From Gammaproteobacteria bacterium UBA3498 (GTDB taxonomy: Bacteria > Pseudomonadota > Gammaproteobacteria > Pseudomonadales > Pseudohongiellaceae), in contig DFQD01000175.1 in assembly GCA_002377605.1 (NCBI GenBank), forward strand, positions 1 through 6,217: DNA of 6,217 nt. The letters are read 5' to 3'. The notes below the pieces were generated by a model. The model was not told the DNA's origin. It saw only the letters and a program-made list of their open reading frames with translations, and searched no databases. The translations under genes and the position numbers were made by a program. This document shows, piece by piece, positions 1 through 6,217 of this stretch (positions are counted from its first letter, which is position 1; each line of letters opens with the position of its first letter).

Positions 1-459
1 AATCGCAGCATTCTGGCAAACCCCAACCAAATTGGGATTATCGATGCTATTAATCATCAAGTTAAGTTTCGTGAACATTGGCGTCCTTTTTCTCCCAGCA
101 TAATTGATTCGGTAGCTAAAGATTTTTTACCCAAAGGACACCAAGATGAATTCATGTGTCTTAGTTCACAGGTAAGCTCCCGTTGGCAGGAACGGTATCC
201 GGTTGTGGTACACGAAGACGGGACTACCAGAGCGCAAGTAGTTAAAAAAGATAACAATCCAGACTTTTATCACTTATTAAAAAGATTTCAAGACCACACT
301 GGTCACGGCTTACTCATCAACGCTACTCTTTGTCGCCCAGGTGAAGCTTTGGTCTGCACTCCAGAAGATGCAGTAAACATGTTTATGGGTACCGACTTGA
401 ATTATATGATTTTAGAAAATTTGTTAGTTACCAAACGCAAAGAGTCCAACACCTGGTAA
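1..459 (+). CDS. NodU/CmcH-family O-carbamoyltransferase, C-terminal part (5' end outside window)
   Basis: Frame 1 is open from the first base to a TAA at 457-459, giving 152 residues with no start of their own; the ATG at 154 is internal. The visible part matches the C-terminal domain of carbamoyltransferases that move a carbamoyl group from carbamoyl phosphate to a sugar or antibiotic hydroxyl. The landmarks, in order, are NRSILANP near the left edge, VKFREHWRPFSPS (about residues 21-33), VVVHEDGTTRAQVV (about 68-81), a TG followed by LLINATLCRPGEALV (about 104-118), and TPEDAV (about 120-125). Family members are usually over 550 residues, so roughly three quarters of the gene is missing. 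The usual NTSFN motif reads NATLC here. The neighbouring LPS genes suggest a sugar of LPS as acceptor, as with WapO of Pseudomonas aeruginosa, but the substrate is inferred. The family call is firm. The gene is convergent with the membrane protein gene, with 31 bases between the two stop codons. Confidence 0.88.
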   Translation, partial: NRSILANPNQIGIIDAINHQVKFREHWRPFSPSIIDSVAKDFLPKGHQDEFMCLSSQVSSRWQERYPVVVHEDGTTRAQVVKKDNNPDFYHLLKRFQDHTGHGLLINATLCRPGEALVCTPEDAVNMFMGTDLNYMILENLLVTKRKESNTW

Positions 460-490
460 TTAATGCCAAATTAGATAGTGAAAATTTAAG

Positions 491-1999
491 TTAAGGGTTT
501 ACTCGCTTATAGATAGCGAGTTGTTGGTCATCAATGCTTGGAAATGCGGTTTGAAACTCTAATAAAGGTTTAATCGAAGCGCTTTCCACCAATTCCGACA
601 TTTCAAAATGCATCTCTATAGCAATCAGATCGTTTGGTTTCGAATCTTGAATTTCATTTTCGGTTAAAAACCTAATTACCTGGTCATAGTCTTTAATTTT
701 CCCGCTGTAGTAAGCAACTGCATGATTGTTGGTTAGTAAACCGGCATTCGACTCTGATTCTGCGGCTATCCATTCTACAGTATCAAATACAAAAGTTTTC
801 GATTGGCCAAAACTAATAAACGAATCAAAGACGCAATAACCAAAGAACAAAATTACAAGGCGCATGCCAATATCTCTTATGAGTGATTGATCTAGCTGTT
901 GAATAATTCTTGAGATGATTATCGGAACAAATAGTACAAGCAACAAGCAAAACAACATAGCATAGCGACTAGAAATGTAGCGCGTAATCAAGATAAACAT
1001 AAATACGATGGCCATATTGATAATTAAAAAAAAGGCAATCGGCAAATATATATTGCGCTCAACTTTTACATTCCGCTTGTAACCACCATAAACTAGCAAC
1101 CAGAAAAAGGGGCCACCAATTCCTGAAAAAAGTTTGGCGATTAGAACCGCAAGCAAACCAGTAAACAGGAACAAACTAATGTAAGGACCGGAGTAAGAAG
1201 CGGCATACTCACCAAATATCGCAGCGCTGAAAGCGGACCTATCAACTTCGCTTGGATTGAAAGTGCTTCTGAAAAATGGTTCATAGACTGATACAAAATC
1301 GGTAAGCAATGTCGCAACGCTAAATCCCATTACCGCAAGAACAACAAAAGAAGCTGAAATTATGGCTATCACCAAGCCCGCAGCTTTTACAAAGTAGCGG
1401 CGACGCTCGCTTACTTCGATGGACTTATCCATTAATAATACAAAAGGAGTAGCTATCAGATATACGATTGCTTCCGGCCTAAAGCTTGCTGCAAACAAAA
1501 GAATAAACCCGAAAGCAATTAGATTCTTGCTTTGATGGCTTTTGAAATACATTAGGAATTGCCATAAAGCGAATAAAGATAGCGCCCAGTAACCAACGTC
1601 TCTAATTACATCAAAGCGAAATTCATTAAGCTGCGGATACAATAGTATGCAAAGTGCTGCCAGGGCTCCTACTAAATTAGAATTATCGATCATTCGAACT
1701 ATGCTTACATAGGAATAAATTAATAGAGCATAGAAGAGAGAATTTATAATGTAAGCAGCGGTGAGTAAATCGAAACCTAACTGACTTACCAGAGCAATTA
1801 ATAACGAATAGCTTACCCACCCGTAGTGTTGAATAGCCTCACCAATTCCATCTGTTAGGGCGATCTCAGCAGTACGTATGTAAGCGTAAGCGTCATCGTT
1901 TGGCGCATCTTCAATAAACAGAATTAAAAAAGAAACTAGGAGGCTGGCAAAGACTGCAAGAAATCGGCTGTCGATTAATGACCAATTAGGCTTGCTCAT
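491..1999 (-). CDS. Polytopic membrane protein, probable GT-C-type glycosyltransferase (ArnT/PMT-like)
   Basis: The protein has 502 residues and about 11-13 hydrophobic segments, starting at about residues 13-29 and ending near 379-396. A soluble tail of about 105 residues follows. After the first membrane segment comes an acidic motif, NDDAYAY (34-40), in the place where GT-C enzymes have their catalytic Asp in the first periplasmic loop. RDVGYW (133-138), FRPEA (173-177) and SRYAM (344-348) resemble conserved sites in membrane glycosyltransferases that use polyprenyl-phosphate sugars. The tail contains VEWIAAES and LLTNNHAVAYYSG, a pattern common in the C-terminal domain of such proteins. 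It would act in the inner membrane and add a sugar on the periplasmic side. The donor and acceptor are unknown. The ATG at 1999 is the first start after an in-frame TAG six codons upstream, with only a weak purine-rich ribosome site (GAGA). It lies 29 bases after lpxL, so co-transcription is likely. It could instead be an uncharacterised membrane protein with the same fold. Confidence 0.7.
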   Translation of the reverse strand: MSKPNWSLIDSRFLAVFASLLVSFLILFIEDAPNDDAYAYIRTAEIALTDGIGEAIQHYGWVSYSLLIALVSQLGFDLLTAAYIINSLFYALLIYSYVSIVRMIDNSNLVGALAALCILLYPQLNEFRFDVIRDVGYWALSLFALWQFLMYFKSHQSKNLIAFGFILLFAASFRPEAIVYLIATPFVLLMDKSIEVSERRRYFVKAAGLVIAIISASFVVLAVMGFSVATLLTDFVSVYEPFFRSTFNPSEVDRSAFSAAIFGEYAASYSGPYISLFLFTGLLAVLIAKLFSGIGGPFFWLLVYGGYKRNVKVERNIYLPIAFFLIINMAIVFMFILITRYISSRYAMLFCLLLVLFVPIIISRIIQQLDQSLIRDIGMRLVILFFGYCVFDSFISFGQSKTFVFDTVEWIAAESESNAGLLTNNHAVAYYSGKIKDYDQVIRFLTENEIQDSKPNDLIAIEMHFEMSELVESASIKPLLEFQTAFPSIDDQQLAIYKRVNP

Positions 2000-2028
2000 G
2001 CTTAAGTCTCGCTAGTTCTCTTATAACA

Positions 2029-2964
2029 CTAATAAGGTCGTTCTGATTTACCGTGGGCTTGAGTCTTAAATCGTTTATGCAACCATAGGTATTGATCTGG
2101 TTGCTTGCGAATGGCTTCTTCCACGATTTGGTTCACGGTTATAGCATCTCGTTCCTGGTCTCCAGTTGGATAGTTCTGCAGGGCAGGACTGAAGTGCAGA
2201 TGATAACCTGAGTTGTCTTCATTGCGATAATGGCTATAGAAAACAACAGCAGATTCATTAGCGCTAGCAAAGCGACTAGTCGCAGTTATCGTGGCAGCCT
2301 GATTACCAAAGAAAGGAACGAACACAGAATGTTTTGCACCATAATCCTGGTCAGGGGCATACCAGAGAATATGCCCTTGCTTAAGACTGCGAATAGCACG
2401 GCGAATATCTTTTCGATCATGAACCGCTGGGTAGTGACGAATTCTTCCATTGAACATCGCTGCATCAAATAATGGATTTTTGTTACTGCGATAAGTCACA
2501 TCCATCTTATTAAAAAGATTAAAAAGGAATCCGCCAAACTCGAGCGTTGTAAAATGTGCACAAAGGAGGAGAACCCCTCTACCTTGAGCCAATGCTGCAT
2601 CGAGATTTTCGAGGCCTACGGCAGTTACTCGATCTCTGAATTCTTCTGGATCACGGTGCCAGGCAATGGCAACTTCAATCAGCCCAATGGCATTGGAAAT
2701 AAATGTTTTTCGGACCAACTGCTTACGTTCTGCATCATTGAGTTCTGGAAAGCAGAGGCGAATATTTACTTCACAGATATGTCGGCGTTGCCATGCTAAG
2801 CGATATGACATTACGCCCAAAAGTTGGCCGATTTTAATTTGTATTGGGTAAGACAAATGGGCCACTAATTTCATCAACCCCAGGGCAATCCACGTCGGCC
2901 AGTAACGCGGCGCAAGAAAGCCGCGTAAAGATCGGTATTCTGGAGAAAGGTCGGGCTGGTGCAT
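2029..2964 (-). CDS. lpxL: Lipid A secondary acyltransferase (LpxL/HtrB family)
   Basis: The product has 311 residues, close to the 306 of E. coli LpxL, which transfers laurate from acyl-ACP to Kdo2-lipid IVA at the inner membrane. APRYWPTWIALG (18-29) matches the LpxL N-terminus before the single membrane anchor. The catalytic HX4E motif is intact (H137, E142 in AHFTTLEFG). Further LpxL landmarks are CFPEL (71-75), YRSNKNP (158-164), WYAPDQDYG (201-209), SVFVPFFG (213-220) and YLWLHKRFKTQ (292-302). Overall similarity is to LpxL rather than to a distant acyltransferase, but LpxM/LpxP-type chain or position preference cannot be read from sequence. The ATG at 2964 is the first start after an in-frame TAG five codons upstream, and the N-terminus aligns with E. 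coli. No strong Shine-Dalgarno is seen. It is divergent from hldE, with the GT-C gene 29 bases downstream. Confidence 0.93.
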   Translation of the reverse strand: MHQPDLSPEYRSLRGFLAPRYWPTWIALGLMKLVAHLSYPIQIKIGQLLGVMSYRLAWQRRHICEVNIRLCFPELNDAERKQLVRKTFISNAIGLIEVAIAWHRDPEEFRDRVTAVGLENLDAALAQGRGVLLLCAHFTTLEFGGFLFNLFNKMDVTYRSNKNPLFDAAMFNGRIRHYPAVHDRKDIRRAIRSLKQGHILWYAPDQDYGAKHSVFVPFFGNQAATITATSRFASANESAVVFYSHYRNEDNSGYHLHFSPALQNYPTGDQERDAITVNQIVEEAIRKQPDQYLWLHKRFKTQAHGKSERPY

Positions 2965-3017
2965 CGCTGTTATCTGCTAGAGCCTCTAAGCATTGGATCC
3001 AATTCAGGCAGGCGCGA

Positions 3018-3023
3018 ATTGTA
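3018..3023 (-). promoter_or_regulatory. Possible -10 element of the lpxL promoter
   Basis: On the minus strand this reads TACAAT, one base from the sigma-70 consensus. Transcription would start near 3011 and leave a leader of about 47 bases before the lpxL ATG. No convincing -35 is found 16-18 bases upstream, so the call is tentative. Confidence 0.3.
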
Positions 3024-3086
3024 ACAAAAGGCCAGGCGCTTAACATTTTTCGAATTTTCAGGCTAAATATTGCTGAAAAAATACTG

Positions 3087-3119
3087 AATAACCCCACTTT
3101 TAGTCATTTTTGGGTTATT
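3087..3119. repeat. 8-base perfect inverted repeat between divergent promoters
   Basis: AATAACCC (3087-3094) is mirrored by GGGTTATT (3112-3119) with a 17-base spacer. It lies between the two proposed promoters and is not followed by a T run, so a terminator is unlikely. A protein-binding site is possible but unproven, and short AT-rich repeats also arise by chance. Confidence 0.45.
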
Positions 3120-3142
3120 TATGCACGAAAAATCCCCACTTT
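3092..3142 (+). repeat. Direct repeat of CCCCACTTT, two copies 42 bases apart
   Basis: CCCCACTTT occurs at 3092-3100 and 3134-3142. The start-to-start distance of 42 bases is about four helical turns, so both copies would face the same side of the DNA. The first copy overlaps the left arm of the inverted repeat. The function is unknown. Confidence 0.4.
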
Positions 3143-3199
3143 CTTATAAATTCTTCCCAATTGTGAAATATCTTGGTTAGTCTATTAGGTTAATCGCTG

Positions 3200-3208
3200 T
3201 GATATGAT
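3200..3208 (+). promoter_or_regulatory. Extended -10 promoter of hldE
   Basis: The sequence TGATATGAT has the TGn extension directly before TATGAT (3203-3208), which is one base from TATAAT. The -35 area (about 3180-3185) is poor, which is tolerated in extended -10 promoters. Transcription would begin near 3215, giving a leader of about 39 bases. hldE therefore seems to have its own promoter. Confidence 0.55.
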
Positions 3209-3242
3209 CAGCCGCCATGATTTGATGCCATCGCGCCCTTTT

Positions 3243-3247
3243 GGAGA
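3243..3247 (+). promoter_or_regulatory. Shine-Dalgarno of hldE
   Basis: GGAGA lies six bases before the ATG at 3254. It supports this start, which also matches the N-terminus of known HldE proteins. Confidence 0.75.
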
Positions 3248-3253
3248 ATATTC

Positions 3254-4684
3254 ATGAAGTTAGAGATGCCGGCATTCCAGGATGCCCGGCTATTGGTGAT
3301 CGGAGATGTCATGCTGGATCGCTATTGGCATGGAGCCGCTTCCCGGGTTTCACCTGAAGCGCCGGTGCCGGTGGTGCGAGTGGGCAGTGAAGAGAATCGG
3401 CCTGGCGGTGCTGGTAACGTGGCTTTGAACATTGCTGCACTTGGTTCCGCTGCGCGATTGATTGGTATTGTCGGCAATGATGCAACCGGCTTGGAACTGA
3501 ACTCACGTCTGAGTGCGGCAGGTGTTTATTGTGACTTTCTCCAGTCGGATGAAAAGCCCACTATTGCAAAACTCCGTGTCATCAGTCAGCACCAACAATT
3601 GATTCGACTCGATTTCGAGCAACCTTTCGCTAAACCAGATCTGACTGGCTTGTACCAAAAAGCAAAGGCTTTAATCGATGACACTCAGATTCTAGTCCTT
3701 TCTGATTATGCCAAAGGCGCACTGCAGGGAATCGAGCAGCTTATTGAACTGGGAAGAAGCCGTAACATTCCAATCATTGCTGATCCTAAAGGCGGTGACT
3801 TTGAAAAATATCGAGGCGCAACATTAATTACCCCGAACTTGTCGGAATTCGAAGAAGTTGTGGGTATAAGTCAGAACGAAGAAGAATTAGTAAACAAAGG
3901 ATTGAAACTCGTTAGCAATTTGAATCTCGAAGCTATACTTATCACTCGCGGTGAAAATGGCATGACCTTGATTCGGCCTGATTCACCCGAGCTACATTTG
4001 CCGGCTCGTGCCCAGGAAGTATTTGATGTAACCGGTGCCGGCGATACGGTAATCAGCGTATTAGCCGCAGCGATGGCTGCCGGTGACAATCTCGCAGATG
4101 CGACCGCCCTGGCAAACTTAGCCGCCGGATTAGTGGTTGGTAAACTCGGTACCGCAGCAATCAGTGGCCCGGAATTACGTCGCGCAATTTTAGCAGAACA
4201 AGATTCTGGCCGCGGAGTAATGACCTCGGAACAACTTATTTTCGCTGTCCAGGATGCCAAAGCCCATGGCGAAAAAATTGTTTTTACCAATGGTTGCTTC
4301 GATATTATTCATGCAGGTCATGTTGGTTATCTTGCTGAAGCAAAGGAGCTAGGTGATCGGTTGATCGTTGCAATTAACGATGATGATTCTGTACGCAGAA
4401 TTAAAGGACCAGGTCGCCCAATTAATCCAGTTGAAAGACGCATGGCGGTGCTGGCCGGATTGGAAGCGGTAGATTGGGTTGTTAGTTTTTCAGAAGACAC
4501 GCCGGAACATCTGTTGCAACAGTTACAACCAAAAATCTTGGTGAAGGGAGGCGATTACACTCTCGACCAAGTTGTTGGAGGTGAGTACGTCAAATCCTAT
4601 GGTGGTGAAGTAAAAGCGTTAGAGTTTTTAGATAACTGCTCTACCTCTGCAATTGTTGAAAAGATGAAAGAAGTCGGGAAGTAA
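3254..4684 (+). CDS. hldE: Bifunctional heptose 7-phosphate kinase / heptose 1-phosphate adenylyltransferase
   Basis: The product has 476 residues against 477 in E. coli HldE (formerly RfaE), and both domains are complete. The protein phosphorylates D-glycero-D-manno-heptose 7-phosphate to the 1,7-bisphosphate. After GmhB removes the 7-phosphate, it adenylylates the 1-phosphate, giving the ADP-heptose precursor of the LPS inner core in the cytoplasm. The N-terminal ribokinase/PfkB domain (about 1-318) has GDVMLDRYW (17-25), the GGAGNVALN signature (51-59), ADPKGG (176-181), TPNLSEFE (193-200) and DVTGAGDT (258-265), with the catalytic base at D264. The C-terminal nucleotidyltransferase domain (about 340-476) has TNGCFDIIHAGH with the HxGH motif at 353-356, KGGDY (431-435) and the terminal STSAIV (463-468). 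No key residue is missing. The gene has its own promoter and a good ribosome site. It is divergent from lpxL and ends 40 bases from the convergent aldo/keto reductase gene. Confidence 0.98.
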   Translation: MKLEMPAFQDARLLVIGDVMLDRYWHGAASRVSPEAPVPVVRVGSEENRPGGAGNVALNIAALGSAARLIGIVGNDATGLELNSRLSAAGVYCDFLQSDEKPTIAKLRVISQHQQLIRLDFEQPFAKPDLTGLYQKAKALIDDTQILVLSDYAKGALQGIEQLIELGRSRNIPIIADPKGGDFEKYRGATLITPNLSEFEEVVGISQNEEELVNKGLKLVSNLNLEAILITRGENGMTLIRPDSPELHLPARAQEVFDVTGAGDTVISVLAAAMAAGDNLADATALANLAAGLVVGKLGTAAISGPELRRAILAEQDSGRGVMTSEQLIFAVQDAKAHGEKIVFTNGCFDIIHAGHVGYLAEAKELGDRLIVAINDDDSVRRIKGPGRPINPVERRMAVLAGLEAVDWVVSFSEDTPEHLLQQLQPKILVKGGDYTLDQVVGGEYVKSYGGEVKALEFLDNCSTSAIVEKMKEVGK

Positions 4685-4709
4685 CTTTCGGTAATTCACG
4701 TTTCTCTGT

Positions 4710-4725
4710 ATTCAAAACCTTGAAT
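4710..4725. other. Small hairpin between convergent genes
   Basis: ATTCAA (4710-4715) pairs with TTGAAT (4720-4725) around a four-base loop, in the 40-base gap between the hldE stop and the aldo/keto reductase stop. The stem is AT-rich and no T run follows on either strand, so it is at best a weak bidirectional end signal. Confidence 0.25.
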
Positions 4726-5501
4726 TAAGCTAACGCTTTGATAGCGTGGCCTACGTTGGCTTCCAGGTGTGATAGATCAATCGTCCCTACTATAATGCTG
4801 GACACGCCTGCTTTATTAAGCACGAAATCAAAATTGTTTGCCAGGCTATCAGGGCAGTCATTACCACTATTAAGTGCTTTTTTGATTAACACGCCCTTGT
4901 TGTTTGCTAGGGCGCGATCGATTACTGTCTCGTCATCGGTGCTACTTGGATTGTAAGTCACCATGACGACATCGGTCAGATCCACTGCTTTTAAGCCGCC
5001 TTCTATACTTTTTGTAGACATACCAATCGCGCGAATCACACCTTTTTCTTTCAGCTCGGTAAGCATTGCTAAACAATCGGTGGAATTAATAATGGCCATA
5101 TCATTGCCATCGGAATGAATTAACACTAAGTCAAGATAATCAGTATTCAGATTCAGCAAACTTCGTTCTATACTTTTGCGTGTGTGCTCTCCCGAAAAAT
5201 CGAAAAATGATTTGCCGGTAACGAATTCTTCTCCAACCTTAGTACAGATAATCCAGTCTTCACGATTTCGCAGTAAGCGACCTAGTCGCTGTTCGCTGCT
5301 TCCGTATGCCGGAGCGGTGTCCAGCAGGTTAATATCTAGCTCATTGGCAAGTTCTAGCAGAGCTGTAACTTCATCGTCTGAGGGTAGGGTAAATTCTCGT
5401 GAATATTTCACTTCTTGATTGCGTCCAAATTTAACAGTGCCTAGCCCTAAGCAAGAAACGTTAAGACCAGTTTGGCCAAGCGCGCGTTGTTGTAAAGACA
5501 T
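4725..5501 (-). CDS. Aldo/keto reductase family oxidoreductase
   Basis: The 258-residue protein has the NADPH-dependent aldo/keto reductase barrel. The N-terminus LGQTGLNVSCLGLGTVKFG (8-26) is typical of the family. The catalytic tetrad is complete: D61 and Y66 in LLDTAPAYGSSE, K88 in ICTKVG and H129 in LVLIHSDG. GVIRAIGMSTKS (154-165) and SSIIVGT (234-240) are further family sites. It is shorter than the usual 280-330 residues. The segment between about residues 185 and 225 is compressed, but the final cofactor-side part is still present. The substrate cannot be told from sequence. It starts six bases after the stop of the FAD-dependent oxidoreductase gene, with only a distant GGGA as ribosome site, so translation is probably coupled to that gene and the two proteins may act in one pathway. 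I recall a similar pair near hldE in Pseudomonas aeruginosa, but could not check it. Confidence 0.9.
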   Translation of the reverse strand: MSLQQRALGQTGLNVSCLGLGTVKFGRNQEVKYSREFTLPSDDEVTALLELANELDINLLDTAPAYGSSEQRLGRLLRNREDWIICTKVGEEFVTGKSFFDFSGEHTRKSIERSLLNLNTDYLDLVLIHSDGNDMAIINSTDCLAMLTELKEKGVIRAIGMSTKSIEGGLKAVDLTDVVMVTYNPSSTDDETVIDRALANNKGVLIKKALNSGNDCPDSLANNFDFVLNKAGVSSIIVGTIDLSHLEANVGHAIKALA

Positions 5502-5507
5502 TGGAGT

Positions 5508-6217
5508 TTAATCCCAGTAAGTGTTTGCCGTTTCTGCCGTTTTCGCCGCTTCGGCAAGCATAGATTGTATTTCGTCGCTATCAGCGGCGGAAACCGATTT
5601 TATCTGCAAAGTATCAAGTACTTTATCGGCAAGGGAGGGAGTGAGAGTTAGTTTCGTTGGCCAAGCCACTATGATGTTTGACTCGATGGCAATATAAGCA
5701 TCATCAGGGCGATAGTTGTTATTGATGTTGGCTTCGGCGCGATTTATTGTAAAGCTATCCCATTCTCCATCGGAAGTGTCAATCCATGGGAATAAATCTC
5801 GCACTAGCCCTTGTGTGATTTCTATTTGTTCTTCCTTAGGTTTACCAATACCTCTTTCTGCTAGGTCGCCCCCCATATACCAGACAGTTTGTCCTTGCTC
5901 GTCCTGGTGAGAAGTCACTGTTAGTTTTGGGGAGAGACTGAAATCATCACCAACATAATGAACAAACATTTGCGGCAAGTTCTGTTTTTTCATATAGACC
6001 ATGTGTAATGGTCGCACTTGCGCGGCAATAGAGTGAATTGCCGCTTGTTCCATTAATGCTGCATTCCCTTCACCCGCACAAAAAATTATTTGCGAGGCGC
6101 TTATTTCTATTTGAGATTCATTTAATTGAATGCATATAGAATAGTTTGAGGAGTCATTCTTACTAAAATCAACATTATTCTTATCGATTTGGAAAATTCT
6201 CGATCGTACTGGCTCCG
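5508..6217 (-). CDS. Probable FAD-dependent oxidoreductase (DAO-like), N-terminus outside window
   Basis: The frame ending with TAA at 5508-5510 is open to the right edge of the window, giving 235 visible residues. An ATG at 6053 would give a 181-residue protein, but upstream residues are clearly part of the fold, so it is not the true start. Just before that ATG the protein reads IIFCAGEGNAAL (about 6054-6089), the kind of strand-turn motif that closes the FAD-binding domain in D-amino-acid-oxidase and glycerol-3-phosphate-dehydrogenase-like proteins. RPLHMV (5997-6014), LTVTSHQD and VWYMGGDLAERG follow, as expected for the substrate-side domain. The dinucleotide-binding GxGxxG motif would lie outside the window and cannot be checked. 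The substrate is unknown. The gene is directly upstream of the aldo/keto reductase gene in an apparent operon whose promoter is out of view. The protein ends with an Ala/Glu-rich tail (AEAAKTAETANTYWD). Confidence 0.7.
   Translation of the reverse strand, partial: EPVRSRIFQIDKNNVDFSKNDSSNYSICIQLNESQIEISASQIIFCAGEGNAALMEQAAIHSIAAQVRPLHMVYMKKQNLPQMFVHYVGDDFSLSPKLTVTSHQDEQGQTVWYMGGDLAERGIGKPKEEQIEITQGLVRDLFPWIDTSDGEWDSFTINRAEANINNNYRPDDAYIAIESNIIVAWPTKLTLTPSLADKVLDTLQIKSVSAADSDEIQSMLAEAAKTAETANTYWD

Larger units (their letters stand above)
2965..3253. promoter_or_regulatory. Divergent intergenic region between lpxL and hldE
   Basis: This 289-base gap separates two genes that are transcribed away from each other, so it should hold both promoters. 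The middle part (about 3040-3180) is rich in A/T runs, unlike the flanking genes. It contains an inverted repeat, a 9-base direct repeat and an imperfect palindrome, listed separately. Short open frames cross it on both strands, but they have no family resemblance and overlap the lpxL start, so I treat it as non-coding. Confidence 0.75.

Noticed and set aside
154..459. A separate 101-residue protein starting at the ATG at 154
   Set aside because: The frame is open upstream to the window edge and encodes conserved carbamoyltransferase motifs, so the ATG is an internal methionine.
460..490. Terminator between the convergent carbamoyltransferase and GT-C genes
   Set aside because: The 31 bases are AT-rich, but no stable GC stem followed by a T run is visible.
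2834..3149. Open frames of 87 and 101 codons crossing the lpxL-hldE intergenic region on both strands
   Set aside because: They overlap the lpxL start, show no family resemblance, lack a convincing ribosome site and run through AT-rich regulatory sequence.
3173..3178. TTGGTT as the -35 of the hldE promoter
   Set aside because: It lies 24 bases before the best -10, too far for sigma-70, and no acceptable -10 lies 17 bases after it.
3871..4290. 139-codon minus-strand frame inside hldE
   Set aside because: It is antisense to a well-supported conserved gene, and its Ala/Ser-rich composition is what the reverse of such a coding sequence gives.
4733..4747. ACGCT-TTGAT-AGCGT hairpin as a terminator
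   Set aside because: The stem is only five bases, lies inside the aldo/keto reductase coding end, and has no T run after it on either strand.

Overview
The window looks like an ordinary chromosomal stretch of a moderately AT-leaning gammaproteobacterium. The protein sequences resemble those of Pseudomonas and marine Gammaproteobacteria, and the anchor genes belong to lipopolysaccharide (LPS) synthesis. I saw no tRNA, rRNA, CRISPR array, transposase or phage gene. Genus-level assignment is not possible from the sequence alone.

Layout from left to right. (1) At 1-459 (+) is the C-terminal end of a NodU/CmcH-type O-carbamoyltransferase whose start lies outside the window. (2) On the minus strand, convergent with it, is a probable two-gene operon. 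lpxL (2029-2964) encodes a lipid A secondary acyltransferase. After 29 bases it is followed by a polytopic GT-C-like membrane glycosyltransferase (491-1999). (3) A 289-base divergent promoter region (2965-3253) carries a short inverted repeat, a 9-base direct repeat and a good extended -10 promoter. (4) hldE (3254-4684, +) encodes the bifunctional ADP-heptose synthesis enzyme. (5) Convergent with hldE, on the minus strand, is a closely spaced pair. One is an FAD-dependent oxidoreductase whose N-terminus is cut off by the window edge (5508-6217). The other is a short aldo/keto reductase (4725-5501).

How the genes fit together: HldE makes the heptose precursor of the LPS inner core, LpxL finishes the acylation of lipid A, and the GT-C protein probably transfers a sugar from a lipid carrier on the periplasmic face. 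The carbamoyltransferase could carbamoylate a core or O-antigen sugar. Pseudomonas aeruginosa has a carbamoylated core heptose and a related enzyme (WapO) in its core locus, so a core-modification role is a reasonable inference. The oxidoreductase pair has no evident LPS role.

Nothing here amounts to a clearly new system. The most interesting open points are the substrate of the GT-C protein, the altered NTSFN-like motif of the carbamoyltransferase, the oxidoreductase pair, and the repeats between the divergent lpxL and hldE promoters.
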